The notes: generated from the sequence alone by a model not told the origin. A stretch of 64,000 nucleotides of DNA from DASUAS01 sp963750045 (GCA_963750045.1 CAVVPD010000007.1:372001-436000); one strand, 5' to 3'. Counted from the first letter of the stretch, positions 11,196-20,761 are shown. Made by a program: numbers and translations.

Positions 11196-11960
11196 ATGGA
11201 TCTCAAGCTCCGCGTCTGGCGCCAGGAAGGCGCGAACGCACCGGGCCGGTTCGAGGACATCGACGCCACCGGTATCAGCCCGGAGATGTCGTTCCTCGAG
11301 ATGTTCGACGTGGTCAACGACCGCCTGGTCGCCGAGGGCCGTGAGGCCATCGCCTTCGACCACGACTGCCGCGAAGGCATCTGCGGCTCGTGTTCGATGA
11401 TGATCAACGGCCGCGCCCACGGACCGTCGGAGGGCACCGCCACCTGCCAGCTCCACATGCGCAAGTTCGACGACGGCGACGAGATCGTGGTGGAGCCGTG
11501 GCGGGCGCGTGCCTTCCCGATCATCCGCGACCTCGTGGTCGACCGCAGCGCGTTCGACCGCATCATCGAGGCCGGCGGCTACATCACCGCCCCCACCGGC
11601 GCCGCGCCCGACGCCAACCTCATCCTGGTCCCGAAGGAAGCTTCGGACGCGGCCATGGACGCCGCCGCCTGCATCGGCTGCGGCGCCTGCGTGGCGGCCT
11701 GCCCGAACGGCGCCGCTCAGCTCTTCACCGCGGCCAAGGTCGCACACCTCGGCCTGCTCCCCCAGGGCCAGCCCGAGCGTTACGAACGTGTGGTGAACAT
11801 GGTGGAAGTGATGGAGAGCTACTTCGGCTCCTGCACCAACCACGGCGAGTGCGAGAAGGCGTGCCCCAAGGAGATCAGCATCGACTTCATCGCCTTGCTG
11901 AACCGCGACTACGTGAAGGCACAGTTCAAGAACCGCAAGCTCACCGGCCAGAAGAAGTAG
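11196..11960 (+). CDS. sdhB: Succinate dehydrogenase iron-sulfur subunit
   Basis: 254 residues, electron relay between SdhA flavin and the membrane heme/quinone. The ferredoxin-type [2Fe-2S] ligands are in DHDCREGICGSCSM followed by TCQL. The [4Fe-4S] set is CIGCGACVAACP, and the [3Fe-4S]-type set is CTNHGECEKACPK. An AGGAACAGGAG ribosome-binding sequence precedes the ATG. Last gene of the sdhCAB operon; it converges on the GNAT gene with only 6 bp between stops. Confidence 0.95.
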   Translation: MDLKLRVWRQEGANAPGRFEDIDATGISPEMSFLEMFDVVNDRLVAEGREAIAFDHDCREGICGSCSMMINGRAHGPSEGTATCQLHMRKFDDGDEIVVEPWRARAFPIIRDLVVDRSAFDRIIEAGGYITAPTGAAPDANLILVPKEASDAAMDAAACIGCGACVAACPNGAAQLFTAAKVAHLGLLPQGQPERYERVVNMVEVMESYFGSCTNHGECEKACPKEISIDFIALLNRDYVKAQFKNRKLTGQKK

Positions 11961-11966
11961 CTCCGG

Positions 11967-12762
11967 TCACCGCTCGCCGAAGAGGAACGTCCAGCGGTCG
12001 AGGGCGAGGTAGCCCATCCGCTCGTAGACCGGGCGACCGAGGTCGCTGGCGATGAGGACGGCAGGCACCTCCGGTGCCGCGAGCGTGGCGGCCCACGTGA
12101 CCGCCTCGCCGTACCCGTGCCCGCGGGCGTCGGGCAGCGTGGCCACCAGCTCGACGTGGTTCACCCCCGTCGACGCGATCGACATCGCCCCGCTCACCGC
12201 GCGACCGTCGACCTCGCCCACGAAGATGCGCACGCCGTCGACCTCGTGCGACGTGGAAGAGAGCGCGCACCCGCGCTCGTAGGGCTGGAGCGTGTCGAGC
12301 GGGAACCCGTCGACGACCACGCGCTCGTAGGCAGCGATGCCGTCGGCATCGACGATCTCATGGATCGTCAATCCGGCGGGCGGTGCAGGCGCCTCGCCAC
12401 CCGGTGCACGCAGCATGAGCGGGGGGTGCCCGTCGACGGTGAGCCCGGGGAGCTCGGGAACCGGCCAGGGGCTGAACACCGAGTAGGCCCCACCCGGGCG
12501 CGCGCCGAAGAACCCGACGATGCTCGCCGCGAGGTCCACCGCGTGCGCCTGGGGCACCGGCCGGAGCAGCACGGTCTGGTTGAAGAACAGGTGTGCGGAG
12601 CCGGCGTCGACCGCGACGAGGTCGTCGGTGCGCAGCACCGCGTCGCCGACCCGCTCGGCCGTGATCGCCAGCCACTCGGCGTAGCCGCGCGGTGAACGAG
12701 TGGACAACGGTGTCGTCGATCGGTGTCTCGGGACCGTGGCCGTCCTCCAGGCGCTCACTCAC
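11967..12762 (-). CDS. GNAT N-acetyltransferase (frameshifted)
   Basis: About 264 residues. The C-terminal half is a GNAT fold with a degenerate acetyl-CoA loop (LPDARGHGYGEAVT) and the final strand PVYERMGYLALDRW; the N-terminal half looks like a diverged second domain. The ATG at 12762 overlaps the xseB stop (ATGA). Reading then switches frame at about 12685-12695 in an ACCGCGCGGC run, after which the protein is continuous to 11967. Coupling to xseBA suggests shared transcription rather than a shared job. Substrate unknown. Confidence 0.75.
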
Positions 12763-12989
12763 GACCGACCCTCCTCCGGTGCCGCGGCCCCGAACGACTC
12801 GAGGTCGGTGACGATGCGGTCGACATCGGATTGCGCGCGGGCGATGCGCCCCCGGCAGAGCTGGATGAGCTCGCTGGCCCGTTGCACGCGGACTGCGAGC
12901 ACGTCGACGTCGAGGTCGTCACGCTCGAGCTCCTCGAGGATGTCGCCGAGCTCACGCATGGCGTCGGCGTAGCCGATCTCTTCGGTCAC
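12759..12989 (-). CDS. xseB: Exodeoxyribonuclease VII small subunit
   Basis: 76 residues, the normal size for XseB. It opens with the typical helical pair (YADAMRELGDILEELE, then DVLAVRVQRASELIQLC). Several copies bind each large subunit and are needed for single-strand DNA exonuclease activity. Start and stop both overlap neighbours by ATGA, in the order xseA-xseB-GNAT. Confidence 0.92.
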   Translation of the reverse strand: MTEEIGYADAMRELGDILEELERDDLDVDVLAVRVQRASELIQLCRGRIARAQSDVDRIVTDLESFGAAAPEEGRS

Positions 12990-14437
12990 TCGCTTCCCTC
13001 CCTGGCTTCGGTGGTGGTCGAGTCGGTTGCGACGACGACGCGGCTCGTGATCCGCCCGTCCGCGAGCTCGGTCACCAGTGTGGCCCCCGGACCGGTCGCC
13101 GTGACGCGCTTGACCACACGACCCTCGTCGTCACGCGTGATCGAGTACCCGCGTTCGAGCACCCGCCGCGGGTCGAGCGCGCGCGCCGCGGTTTCGCCAG
13201 CGTCGAGTCGCAGCCGGGCCCGGCTGAGATGGTGGTTGGCCAAGGTGACGATGTCCCGTTCCCACGCGTCGAGGGCCTGACCGCCGTCACGCGTCGCCCG
13301 CCGACCCAGCTCGCCGACCCGCCGGGCGCACGCGTCGAGCTGCAGGGTGACCTCGCCGGTGCGCCTCCGGGCGAGCTCGTCGACCCGGCCGTGGGCGCGA
13401 TCGAGGCGAGCGCGCTCGCGCACCAACGCGGCCGGCACGCTGCGCTTGGCGCGGCGGGTGGCGTCGTCGAGCTCGCGGGTGGCCACCGCCATGCGTCGCC
13501 GGGCCTGCGCGCTCACACGGTGCGACGCGTCGTCGAGCCGGCCGACGAACTCGCGCACCCGCAGCACGAGCGCCTGGGCGCACGCGGTCGGCGTCTTGTA
13601 CGCGGTGTGGGCGACGTCGTCGGCCACGCTGCGGTCGATCTCGTGGCCGACGCCCGTGATCACGGGCACGGGCATCCCCGCGATCACGCGTGCGACCAGC
13701 TCGGTGTCGAACGGTGCGAGGTCGGCGCGTGATCCACCGCCCCGCGCGAGCACGACGGCGTCGACGTCGAGTTGCGAGAGCTCGCCCAACGCCCACTTGA
13801 TGCGGCGGGCCGCGGCCGCTCCCTGCACCCGGACGTCGACGACCACGACCTGCCACGCGTAGCCGCTGCGCTCCAGCTCGTGCACGAAGTCGTGGTAGGC
13901 GGCGCTGCCCGCGCTGGTGACCAGTCCGATCCGCAACGGCACGGGAGCCAGGGGACACCGAGCGTTGGCGTCGAGCAATCCTTCGGCGGCCAGGGCCGAA
14001 AGGACGCGCTCACGGTTGGCGGCGATGCCCCCGACGGTGAACACGGGATCGATCCCGGTCATCACCAGCTGGTAGCGCCCGGTCGGGGGATAGACGGTGA
14101 CCCGCCCGCGGATGCGGACTTCGACGTCGTTGCCCAGCTCGGCCCCCGGCACCTCGGCGAGGGCGCGGTCGACGGCGCGGCGGTCGTCTCGGAACAGCGC
14201 GACATCGAGGCGGGCCTGCACCCGGTCGCCCCGGCCGGCCTTCTCGACCACCGCGAAGTAGGTGTGGCCGGCACCGGAGCGGCTAAGGTTCTGTACCTCG
14301 CCCCGGACCCAGACCTCGGCGGGGAACGTGTGCCGGAGGGCGTCTCGGACGAGGCCGTTGAGCTCACCGACCGAGAACGTCGGCACCTCGATCTCTTCGC
14401 CGGGCAGGTCGTCGAACGCGAAGGTCGGCTGATCCAT
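12986..14437 (-). CDS. xseA: Exodeoxyribonuclease VII large subunit
   Basis: 483 residues; a bidirectional single-strand exonuclease. Order: N-terminal OB-fold (FSVGELNGLVRDALRHTFPAEVWVRGEVQNL), catalytic core with the family segments GLVTSAGSAAYHDF, VVLARGGGSRADL and PVITGVGHEIDRSVADDVA, then a long coiled-coil region and the C-terminal strand LERGYSITRDDEGRVVK. The ATG has TACTGT 8 nt upstream without a Shine-Dalgarno, so it is likely leaderless and the head of the operon. Confidence 0.95.
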   Translation of the reverse strand: MDQPTFAFDDLPGEEIEVPTFSVGELNGLVRDALRHTFPAEVWVRGEVQNLSRSGAGHTYFAVVEKAGRGDRVQARLDVALFRDDRRAVDRALAEVPGAELGNDVEVRIRGRVTVYPPTGRYQLVMTGIDPVFTVGGIAANRERVLSALAAEGLLDANARCPLAPVPLRIGLVTSAGSAAYHDFVHELERSGYAWQVVVVDVRVQGAAAARRIKWALGELSQLDVDAVVLARGGGSRADLAPFDTELVARVIAGMPVPVITGVGHEIDRSVADDVAHTAYKTPTACAQALVLRVREFVGRLDDASHRVSAQARRRMAVATRELDDATRRAKRSVPAALVRERARLDRAHGRVDELARRRTGEVTLQLDACARRVGELGRRATRDGGQALDAWERDIVTLANHHLSRARLRLDAGETAARALDPRRVLERGYSITRDDEGRVVKRVTATGPGATLVTELADGRITSRVVVATDSTTTEAREGSE

Positions 14438-14634
14438 CGGCTGCGACAGTAACGGCTGGGTGCGTCACCTCGGGTCCCCGCCGAAGACCAAGATCTAGGA
14501 CCACACGGGCCGGACGTGCCCGATCGCGACGACACGAAGTTCCCCAGCCTTCGAACAGCTGTCGCCGGTTCGACACGCGGCGTTTACATCGCGTCCGTAC
14601 ATTGAGCGCTGGGAAACCTATGAGAGGAGCGATC

Positions 14635-14838
14635 GTGAGCGACGCTTTCGAGCCCACGACCGAGTACCCGCCCACCATCCCGGAGACCGGCAACGAGTTC
14701 GTCGCTCCCGGACCGATGTCCTGCCAGCTGGCCAACTACCTCGCCATGTGCGCACCGCGCTCGCCACGGGCATCCCGGGCGAACCGGTTCCCCAGCCACG
14801 CCGACCTCGTGCTGGCCGGCGTGGGATCCGTCAACTAG
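14635..14838 (+). CDS. Small hypothetical protein
   Basis: 67 residues from a GTG preceded by GAGAGGAG at 8-9 nt, one of the better ribosome-binding sites in the window. TACATT (14598-14603) could be the -10. The sequence is Pro/Ala-rich with two cysteines (MSCQLANYLAMCAPR) and matches nothing I recognise. The strong ribosome site argues for a real gene; lack of a known family keeps confidence moderate. The region 14438-14634 upstream holds only this promoter and the divergent xseA promoter. Confidence 0.5.
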   Translation: MSDAFEPTTEYPPTIPETGNEFVAPGPMSCQLANYLAMCAPRSPRASRANRFPSHADLVLAGVGSVN

Positions 14839-14859
14839 CCCCGCGAACCCGGCCCACCC

Positions 14860-15264
14860 TCAGGGAGTCGCCAGCAGGGCGTCCCAGGTGGCCTGGTTGA
14901 CCACCCCGTCGGCGGGGGTGATCTTCTTGTCGGTCTGGAAGGCGATCACCGCGGCCTTCGTGCCCGCGCCGAAGGCCCCGTCCGGCGTGACGTCGTAGCC
15001 GAGCTGCGCGAGCTTCTGCTGGAGCACCATCGTGTCCTGCGTGTCCGCCGTGCCCTCCTGCAACGTCGGTCGCGCGATCGTCGTGGTCGTCGACGCGGGC
15101 GTCGTCGTCACCGTCGTGGTGACGGTCGACGAGCCACCGCCCGACGCCGCCCCGACCCCCGTCGGGAAGCCGTCACCCGGTTCGATCGCGAGCAGCAACG
15201 CGCACGTCGCGACCGCGAGGATGACGATGACCAGGCCCCGACTGTTCTGAAACCAGCGCTCCAC
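14860..15264 (-). CDS. Membrane-anchored peptidoglycan-binding protein
   Basis: 134 residues: cytoplasmic stub, one transmembrane segment (LVIVILAVATCALLLAI), a Ser/Thr-rich extracellular linker (about 40-70), and a C-terminal peptidoglycan-binding type 1 domain (QQKLAQLGYDVTPDGAFG, AVIAFQ, then VNQATWDALL). It probably binds cell wall from the membrane. The GTG at 15264 has TAAGGT 7 nt upstream (leaderless pattern). Confidence 0.8.
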   Translation of the reverse strand: MERWFQNSRGLVIVILAVATCALLLAIEPGDGFPTGVGAASGGGSSTVTTTVTTTPASTTTTIARPTLQEGTADTQDTMVLQQKLAQLGYDVTPDGAFGAGTKAAVIAFQTDKKITPADGVVNQATWDALLATP

Positions 15265-15274
15265 GCCGTCTACC

Positions 15275-16282
15275 TTACGTACTCCGGGGCCGCGAGGTCG
15301 GCGTCCCTGCGCGCAGCGCTCGCCAGAGCTGCCGGTAGTTGCCGTACTCGAACTCCGGCGTCACATAGCCCGCGTCGCACAATGCTCGGTGATAGCGGGG
15401 CAGGTGGCGCATCGACACTCCCGCATCGACATGGTGCGGAAGATGCCACCCGATCTGGTACGGCACCAGGAACCCCCGGGCAGCCCACGACTGCCGCACG
15501 GTGTGGGTCGTGGCACGACGGTCGGTCGACGCGTCCATGCCGCCGTGCTCGGCGATCGAGCGCAGGCGGTTGATCACGCGCCACACGGTCAGGTACGGCG
15601 CCAGCCAGAGCAGCGGGTAGAGCCACCACCGGCCGACGAGGATCGCGACGCCCAACAACACGACCTGGACCGCGAGGATCTTCAGCAAGGTTCGCCGGAC
15701 GCGCGGATCGGGTGACCGGAATCCGGCGAACTGGGCCCGCAGCAGCTTGAACCCGGTCTGGCCGGTGATGTCGCGCACGAGCTTGCGCCCGAAGCTGGCA
15801 CGGCTGATCGGGTACCCCGCGTACAACGGGATGTCGGGCTCGTCGGGCCCGAACTCCTGGCGATGGTGCGCCATGTGGACGCGCCGGTAGGCGTCGGTGG
15901 ACGTGAAGGACGGGTACCCGAGGAACCAGCGGCCGACGAGGTCGTTGGCCCTGCGGTTGGAGAACAGGAGGCGGTGCGCCGCTTCGTGCATCAACGCCGC
16001 GAGTTGGGCCTGGGTCCGGCCCATCAGCACGAAGGCCAGCAGATAGCCGACCGGGTTGCCCCACCACACGGCGAGCCCGACCACGATCGCAGCCTGCGCC
16101 CACACCCAGACCACCGACCACGCGTTGCGCCACGACGGGATCCGGCGGAGTTGCTCGCGGAACGCAGGCTGGGGTCGGCCGTCGGCCCGGACGAGCTCGG
16201 TCGTGCGGGAGGTCCCGAGCAACGCCGGATCCGGCACCATCCCGCCGAGGGGCCGGCCCACGAGAACCCTCGCGTCCGCCAT
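15275..16282 (-). CDS. Membrane fatty acid desaturase
   Basis: About 335 residues with hydrophobic spans and the three His clusters of di-iron desaturases: HEAAH, HMAHH and HLPHH. It would introduce a double bond into a membrane acyl chain or related lipid using O2 and an electron carrier. ATG 16282 is chosen because TACCAT lies 7 nt upstream; an in-frame ATG three codons earlier (16291) overlaps that hexamer. Region selectivity (delta-9 or other) cannot be read from sequence. Confidence 0.85.
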   Translation of the reverse strand: MADARVLVGRPLGGMVPDPALLGTSRTTELVRADGRPQPAFREQLRRIPSWRNAWSVVWVWAQAAIVVGLAVWWGNPVGYLLAFVLMGRTQAQLAALMHEAAHRLLFSNRRANDLVGRWFLGYPSFTSTDAYRRVHMAHHRQEFGPDEPDIPLYAGYPISRASFGRKLVRDITGQTGFKLLRAQFAGFRSPDPRVRRTLLKILAVQVVLLGVAILVGRWWLYPLLWLAPYLTVWRVINRLRSIAEHGGMDASTDRRATTHTVRQSWAARGFLVPYQIGWHLPHHVDAGVSMRHLPRYHRALCDAGYVTPEFEYGNYRQLWRALRAGTPTSRPRST

Positions 16283-16316
16283 GACGACCATGGTACGCCG
16301 GGCCCGGTGCCGCAGC

Positions 16317-16706
16317 TCAGCGGCCGGCGCGCGACCGGAGCAGGGCGGCCAATCCCTCGCGGTCGGCGACCGTCACCGTGAGTCCCGGGTGGCGTCCCGA
16401 GCCGAACGGCACCAGGCCGCGGACCGGCTGGTGGAAGAGCACACACACCCCGCCGGCCGGGGTGGACCCGAACGTGAGACCCCGGTCGACGAACGAGCCG
16501 CGCGGACCGACGGCGGTGTACCAGCGGTACGGTCCGCTGATCTCCACGGCCGAGACGTTGGTCAGCGGGGTCTCGCAGACCCAGGGGCCGAACCGGGCGA
16601 CCAGGCGATCGGCGGTGACCGTGACGCTGGCGGTCGCGGGCCGCACCCCGAGCCCCGCGAGCAACCAGCGGAAGCGCGGGTCGAAGGCGAACTCGAAGCG
16701 GGCCAT
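16317..16706 (-). CDS. Conserved hypothetical protein
   Basis: 129 residues starting MARFEFAFDPRFRW, mostly beta strands, no membrane segment. The pattern of a small beta-rich protein with a C-terminal helix (REGLAALLRSRA) suggests a PH-like or lipocalin-like fold, but I do not recognise the family. The start lies 2 nt downstream of the upstream GNAT stop, so the two are one transcript. Confidence 0.7.
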   Translation of the reverse strand: MARFEFAFDPRFRWLLAGLGVRPATASVTVTADRLVARFGPWVCETPLTNVSAVEISGPYRWYTAVGPRGSFVDRGLTFGSTPAGGVCVLFHQPVRGLVPFGSGRHPGLTVTVADREGLAALLRSRAGR

Positions 16707-16708
16707 GG

Positions 16709-16990
16709 TCAGTCGGCGACGAGGTCGGCGTACTCGGGATGGTCGGCGACGAAGTGGGCGACGAACGGGCACTCGGGCACGATCCGCCACCCGCGGCGGC
16801 GAGCGTCGTCGAGCGCGCCGCGCACGAGCGTCTCGCCGTACCCGGCACCGTGCTCGGGTCCGGTGATCACTGTGTGTGGGAACACGAACACGCCGCCGCG
16901 CTCGTCGTACTCGGTGAAACCCACGAGGTGGCCGTCGGCGAGGAGCTCGTAGCGCGACCGCGCCGGGTCGTCGCGTACTTCGAGCGCCAT
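16709..16990 (-). CDS. Small GNAT-type acetyltransferase (YjdJ-like)
   Basis: 93 residues, the size of the single-domain 'acetyltransf_CG' type. The acetyl-CoA loop reads GPEHGAGYGETLVRGALDDAR and the ending CPFVAHFVADHPEYADLV is diagnostic (Cys-Pro-Phe then HPEY). Substrate unknown. The ATG has TAGCCT 7 nt upstream (leaderless). It heads a two-gene unit with the hypothetical gene at 16317. Confidence 0.88.
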   Translation of the reverse strand: MALEVRDDPARSRYELLADGHLVGFTEYDERGGVFVFPHTVITGPEHGAGYGETLVRGALDDARRRGWRIVPECPFVAHFVADHPEYADLVAD

Positions 16991-17060
16991 CGACGCGAGG
17001 CTACCGGCGACGAGAGCGTCCTCCTCGTGCGATGCGCTCGAGCCACCGCGGTACCGCGCC

Positions 17061-17468
17061 GTGTGCTCCACTGGGGTGGTGGCGACCGCCCCCACCGACC
17101 TCTCACCCGAAGCGGACGCGTTCCTCGCCGAGCGCCATCTCGGGACCCTGAGCACGTTGCGCGCCGACAACTCGTTGCACGTCTGCGCGGTCGGGTTCAC
17201 GTGGGATCCGGGGGCACGGGTCGTGCGGGTGATCACCGGCGACGGATCGCAGAAGGTGCGCAACGTCGAGCGTTCCGGTCGCGCCGCCGTCGGACAGGTC
17301 GACGGCGGACGCTGGCTCTCACTCGAGGGTCCGGCACGCGTCACCCGTGACGCGGAGGAGATCGCGACCGCGGTGGCGCGGTACACCGACCGCTACCGGG
17401 AACCCCGGGACAACCCGGCGCGGGTCTGCATCGAGATCCTCGTGACCAGAGTGCTCGGCCGGGCGTAG
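17061..17468 (+). CDS. Pyridoxamine-phosphate-oxidase-fold flavoprotein (Rv1155-like)
   Basis: About 135 residues, a split-barrel FMN/F420-binding domain. LGTLSTLRADNSLHVCAVGF and KVRNVERSGRAAVGQVDGGRWLSLEG (read as separate strands) match the PPOX-class F420-dependent group common in actinomycetes. The start is unsettled: GTG 17061, 17076 or 17079 are in frame and none has a good ribosome site. The reaction is unknown. Confidence 0.8.
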   Translation: MCSTGVVATAPTDLSPEADAFLAERHLGTLSTLRADNSLHVCAVGFTWDPGARVVRVITGDGSQKVRNVERSGRAAVGQVDGGRWLSLEGPARVTRDAEEIATAVARYTDRYREPRDNPARVCIEILVTRVLGRA

Positions 17469-17469
17469 C

Positions 17470-19188
17470 TCACGGCGACGCCGGCGGGAGCGGCTCGAAC
17501 TCGCGCTCGTCGAGGAGCGCCCGGTCGGGTTCGATCGGTTCGAGCGGATCGAACACCTCGACGAGCGGGATCGCGCCCGCGGCGGGCACCGGTTGGGTGC
17601 GCGGGATCAGGAGCGACAGGAACGCTCCGAACAGCACGAAACCCGCCGCGACGAGCAGGGCGGGGCGGGTCGCCTCGGTGAGACCGGTGGCCAGCGCGTG
17701 GCTCAGCGTCGCCGCGTCGCCGACCGCGACACCACGCGGTGGCGGGAACCTCGCGCCCTGGGCGTGAATGCCGGCGATCGCGTTCGCCTTCAGTGAGTCG
17801 GGAATGGTGGTGGCGCGCACCGCCGCCACCGTCTTGCTCACCGTGAGGCTCGCGAAGAGCGACCCGATCACGGCCACGCCCAACGCGCCCCCTACTTGGC
17901 GGACGGTCGAATTGGTGCCGCTCGCGACACCCGACTTCTCGGGGTCGATGTCCGACAGCACGACGTTGGTGAGCTGGGAGCTGGCGAAACCGATGCCGAA
18001 GCCGAACAACCCCCAGCTCACGAGCAGCCCCCAGAACGTCATGTCGGGGCTCACGAGGAACGCGACGAACACCAGCCCGATCACCTCGAGCGACAACCCG
18101 AACTGCACCACCCGCGTCGTGCCGACCCGGCGTGTGAGCCGGCCACCGAGCTGCGAGCCGACGATGATGAAGACCCCTCCGGGAACCATCCACAACCCGT
18201 TGGTCTCGGCCGAGAGATGCTTGGCGTCCTGCAGGAATATCGGCAACACGAAGAGCATGCCGAACTGACCCATCGACAACACGCTCGCAGTGACGAGGCC
18301 GTACCGGAAGCCCTTGTGGCGGAGCTGTCCGAATTCGAACAGCGGCGCGCGGTCGTGGCGCTCCTTGTAGCGCTCGAGCCGGTAGAACGCGAAGAGCGTG
18401 AGTGCGGACAGCACGAGGATCAGCGGCGTGATCGACACCGCGCGCTCGACCGGCCACACCGCGACCCCCGCGAGGGTGAACGTCTTCAACGGGTCGAACC
18501 ACCCGTAGGCGGTGCCCTCGCTGAGCGCGAACACCAGGAGGAACATCCCGGTCGCGACGAGCAGCGCGCCGGGCACGTCGATGCGGACCCGCTGCTTGAC
18601 CGGGACGCTCCGGCCGATGAACAGCATCGCGCCGGCGATGGCGAGCGGGGCGATGATGACGTTGATCCCGAACGCCCATCGCCACGAGTAGTTCGTGGTG
18701 AGGAAGCCACCCACGAACGGGCCCAGCGCGACGCCGGCACCGGCGGTGGCACCCCACGCCGCGAACGCCGTGGCGCGTTCGCGGCCGTGAAACGTGGTCG
18801 AGATGATGGCGAGCGTCGCCGGCAACATCAACGACGCGCCGGTGCCCTCGATGAGCGCCTCTCCCACGATGAGGCTCGGGACGCCCCACGACAACGCGGC
18901 CAGCAGCGAGCCGCCGCCGAACAGGGCGGCGCCGATGCAGAAGATGCGGCGGTGCCCGAAGAGGTCGCCCAGCCGTCCGCCGATGATGAGCAGGCTCGCG
19001 AACGTCAGCGCGTATCCCGTGATCACCCACTCGATGCTCGGCAGCGTGGTGTGGAAGTCGCGCAGGATGGTCGGGATCGCGACGGTCAGCACCGAGTTGT
19101 CGAGCACCACGATCAGCGCCGCGACCACGACGATGGCCAGCGTGATCCACCGGCGGGGGTCGGGCGCCTCCGGTGCCTGCGCGCTCAA
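17470..19188 (-). CDS. DHA2-type (EmrB/QacA) MFS drug exporter
   Basis: About 572 residues, 14 predicted membrane segments. Typical motifs are LDNSVLTVAIPTI in segment 1, WVITGYALTFASLLIIGGRLGD leading to the motif-A loop GDLFGHRR, and the antiporter motif region ATAGAGVALGPFVGG. A long acidic C-terminal tail follows. The TTG at 19188 has GAGGGGAA just upstream; the ATG at 19212 has none. It follows the SDR gene by 62 nt in the same direction. Substrate unknown; proton-driven export of hydrophobic compounds is the family role. Confidence 0.9.
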   Translation of the reverse strand: MSAQAPEAPDPRRWITLAIVVVAALIVVLDNSVLTVAIPTILRDFHTTLPSIEWVITGYALTFASLLIIGGRLGDLFGHRRIFCIGAALFGGGSLLAALSWGVPSLIVGEALIEGTGASLMLPATLAIISTTFHGRERATAFAAWGATAGAGVALGPFVGGFLTTNYSWRWAFGINVIIAPLAIAGAMLFIGRSVPVKQRVRIDVPGALLVATGMFLLVFALSEGTAYGWFDPLKTFTLAGVAVWPVERAVSITPLILVLSALTLFAFYRLERYKERHDRAPLFEFGQLRHKGFRYGLVTASVLSMGQFGMLFVLPIFLQDAKHLSAETNGLWMVPGGVFIIVGSQLGGRLTRRVGTTRVVQFGLSLEVIGLVFVAFLVSPDMTFWGLLVSWGLFGFGIGFASSQLTNVVLSDIDPEKSGVASGTNSTVRQVGGALGVAVIGSLFASLTVSKTVAAVRATTIPDSLKANAIAGIHAQGARFPPPRGVAVGDAATLSHALATGLTEATRPALLVAAGFVLFGAFLSLLIPRTQPVPAAGAIPLVEVFDPLEPIEPDRALLDEREFEPLPPASP

Positions 19189-19250
19189 CGGGTTCCCCTC
19201 GCAATCATCCATCCGGATGATACCGACCGCCCGGGCCCGGGCCCGCGTCC

Positions 19251-19976
19251 TTACGCGGTCTGACCGCCGTCGATCACGAACTCGGCCCCGGTCGAGAACG
19301 AGTTGTCGTCCGACACCAGCCAGAGCGCCAGCCTGGCCACCTCGTCGGCCTGCGCGTAGCGGCCGAGGGGCACCCCGATCGCCGACGCGAGGTCGTCGAG
19401 GTCGTGGCCGCCCATCATCGGCGTGTCGATGATGCCGGGGTGGATCGAGTTCACCTTGATCCCGTGCGGACCGAGTTCGATCGCGGCCCCCTTGGTCATT
19501 CCGCGGACGGCCCACTTCGTGGCCGCGTAGCTGAAGCACGCGCTGGCGCCGCGCAGCCCGCCGACGGACGAGATGTTGACGATGGCGCCGGAGCGCTGGC
19601 TGATCATCTGCGGCGCGACCGCCTGCATCCCGAGGAAGACGCCGGTCTGGTTCACCGCGACGACCTGGTTCCACGATTCGAGCGGTGTCTCGACCATGCG
19701 CTCCCACCGCAGGATCCCCGCGTTGTTGATCAGCACGTCGAGGTGCTCGTGCTCGCCGACGACGCGCTCGACCAGCGCGGTCCACTGCGCCGGGTCGGTC
19801 ACGTCGTGCTCGACGAACGTGGCGCCGATCTCCGCCGCGGTCTTGGCGCCCTCCTCCGCGAGCACATCGGTGACGTAGACCGTCGCTCCCTCCTCCGCGA
19901 AGAGACGACCTTCGGCCGCGCCCTGACCGCGCGCCCCACCGGTCACGATCGCCACCCGTCCGTCGAGCTTCCCCAT
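19251..19976 (-). CDS. Short-chain dehydrogenase/reductase
   Basis: 241 residues, classical SDR. The cofactor loop is VTGGARGQGAAEGR, NNAG is present, the catalytic Ser is in NISSVGG and the Tyr-Lys pair is YAATK. Acidic YVTDVL after beta-2 favours NAD over NADP. The ending STGAEFVIDGGQTA is typical of 3-alpha/20-beta-hydroxysteroid dehydrogenase relatives. The ATG has TGGAGG 6 nt upstream. Lies between the TetR gene and the exporter in one orientation. Confidence 0.9.
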   Translation of the reverse strand: MGKLDGRVAIVTGGARGQGAAEGRLFAEEGATVYVTDVLAEEGAKTAAEIGATFVEHDVTDPAQWTALVERVVGEHEHLDVLINNAGILRWERMVETPLESWNQVVAVNQTGVFLGMQAVAPQMISQRSGAIVNISSVGGLRGASACFSYAATKWAVRGMTKGAAIELGPHGIKVNSIHPGIIDTPMMGGHDLDDLASAIGVPLGRYAQADEVARLALWLVSDDNSFSTGAEFVIDGGQTA

Positions 19977-20081
19977 CGTCGCCTCCAACTCCGTCGGCCT
20001 GACTTCGGGCTCCGTCACCGTAACCGCAGTCACGACGGCGCCGCCTCGGCCCCGGCTGTGCAGTGCCGGCGCGCCGCGACC

Positions 20082-20693
20082 TCAGGTGACGGCGGGATCG
20101 AACCCTGACGCGATGCGGGCGAACGCGTCGTCGAGGAGGACCTCGGGGCCCACTCCCGGCGCGTCGGCGATCCACGAGTCGAGGCTCACGCGGATCGCCG
20201 CGGTCGCGACGGCCGTGAGGAGGCGCATTTCGGCGGGGGTCACCGGCGAGCCCACGGCCCGCGCGCGCCGGAGCAGCTCGTCGACCACCGCGGCTTCCCA
20301 GCCGTGCTGGTGCTCGGCCTTGTAGGCCTGCAACTGGGGCGAGCGCTCGACCACCTTGGAGCGGGCGACGAGCGCGGCGCGGTCGTCGCGGTAGTCGAGC
20401 GCGAGCGCCCGCATGGCGGCGTGGAGGGCGGCGAGGGGCGGGTGGTCGAGCGGCTCGGCGGCGAGCACCGCGAGGAGCGCGTCGCGCCGATCGTCCGCGT
20501 CGGCGAAGAGGACGTCTTCCTTCGTCGGGAAGTAGCGGAAGAAGGTGCGGGGCGAGACCTCACAGGCGTCGGCGATCTCCTCGACGGTGGTGTGGTCGAA
20601 CCCCTGGCGGGAGAACAGTTCCATCGCCGCATCCCGCAACGCCTCCCGGGTGCGAGCCTTCTTCCGTTCGCGCAGGCCGCCGGGTGCGCTCAT
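20082..20693 (-). CDS. TetR-family repressor
   Basis: 203 residues. N-terminal HTH (TREALRDAAMELFSRQGFDHTTVEEIADACEVSPRTFFRYF, spanning about 15-55) is an AcrR/TetR hallmark, and the ligand domain is helical. It is the first gene of a TetR-SDR-DHA2 unit and is divergent from a second DHA2 exporter, so it probably controls both through the region 20694-20799. Confidence 0.9.
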   Translation of the reverse strand: MSAPGGLRERKKARTREALRDAAMELFSRQGFDHTTVEEIADACEVSPRTFFRYFPTKEDVLFADADDRRDALLAVLAAEPLDHPPLAALHAAMRALALDYRDDRAALVARSKVVERSPQLQAYKAEHQHGWEAAVVDELLRRARAVGSPVTPAEMRLLTAVATAAIRVSLDSWIADAPGVGPEVLLDDAFARIASGFDPAVT

Positions 20694-20761
20694 GGGGCGG
20701 TACCGCTCATGATCACATTCTGACACAGAAACGCTCTTGGCAACATACGCCGTTTGCTGGT

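Noticed and set aside
17470..20175. 901-codon minus frame joining exporter and SDR regions
   Set aside because: The upper part is the shadow of the SDR gene, which has its own well-conserved frame and ribosome site.
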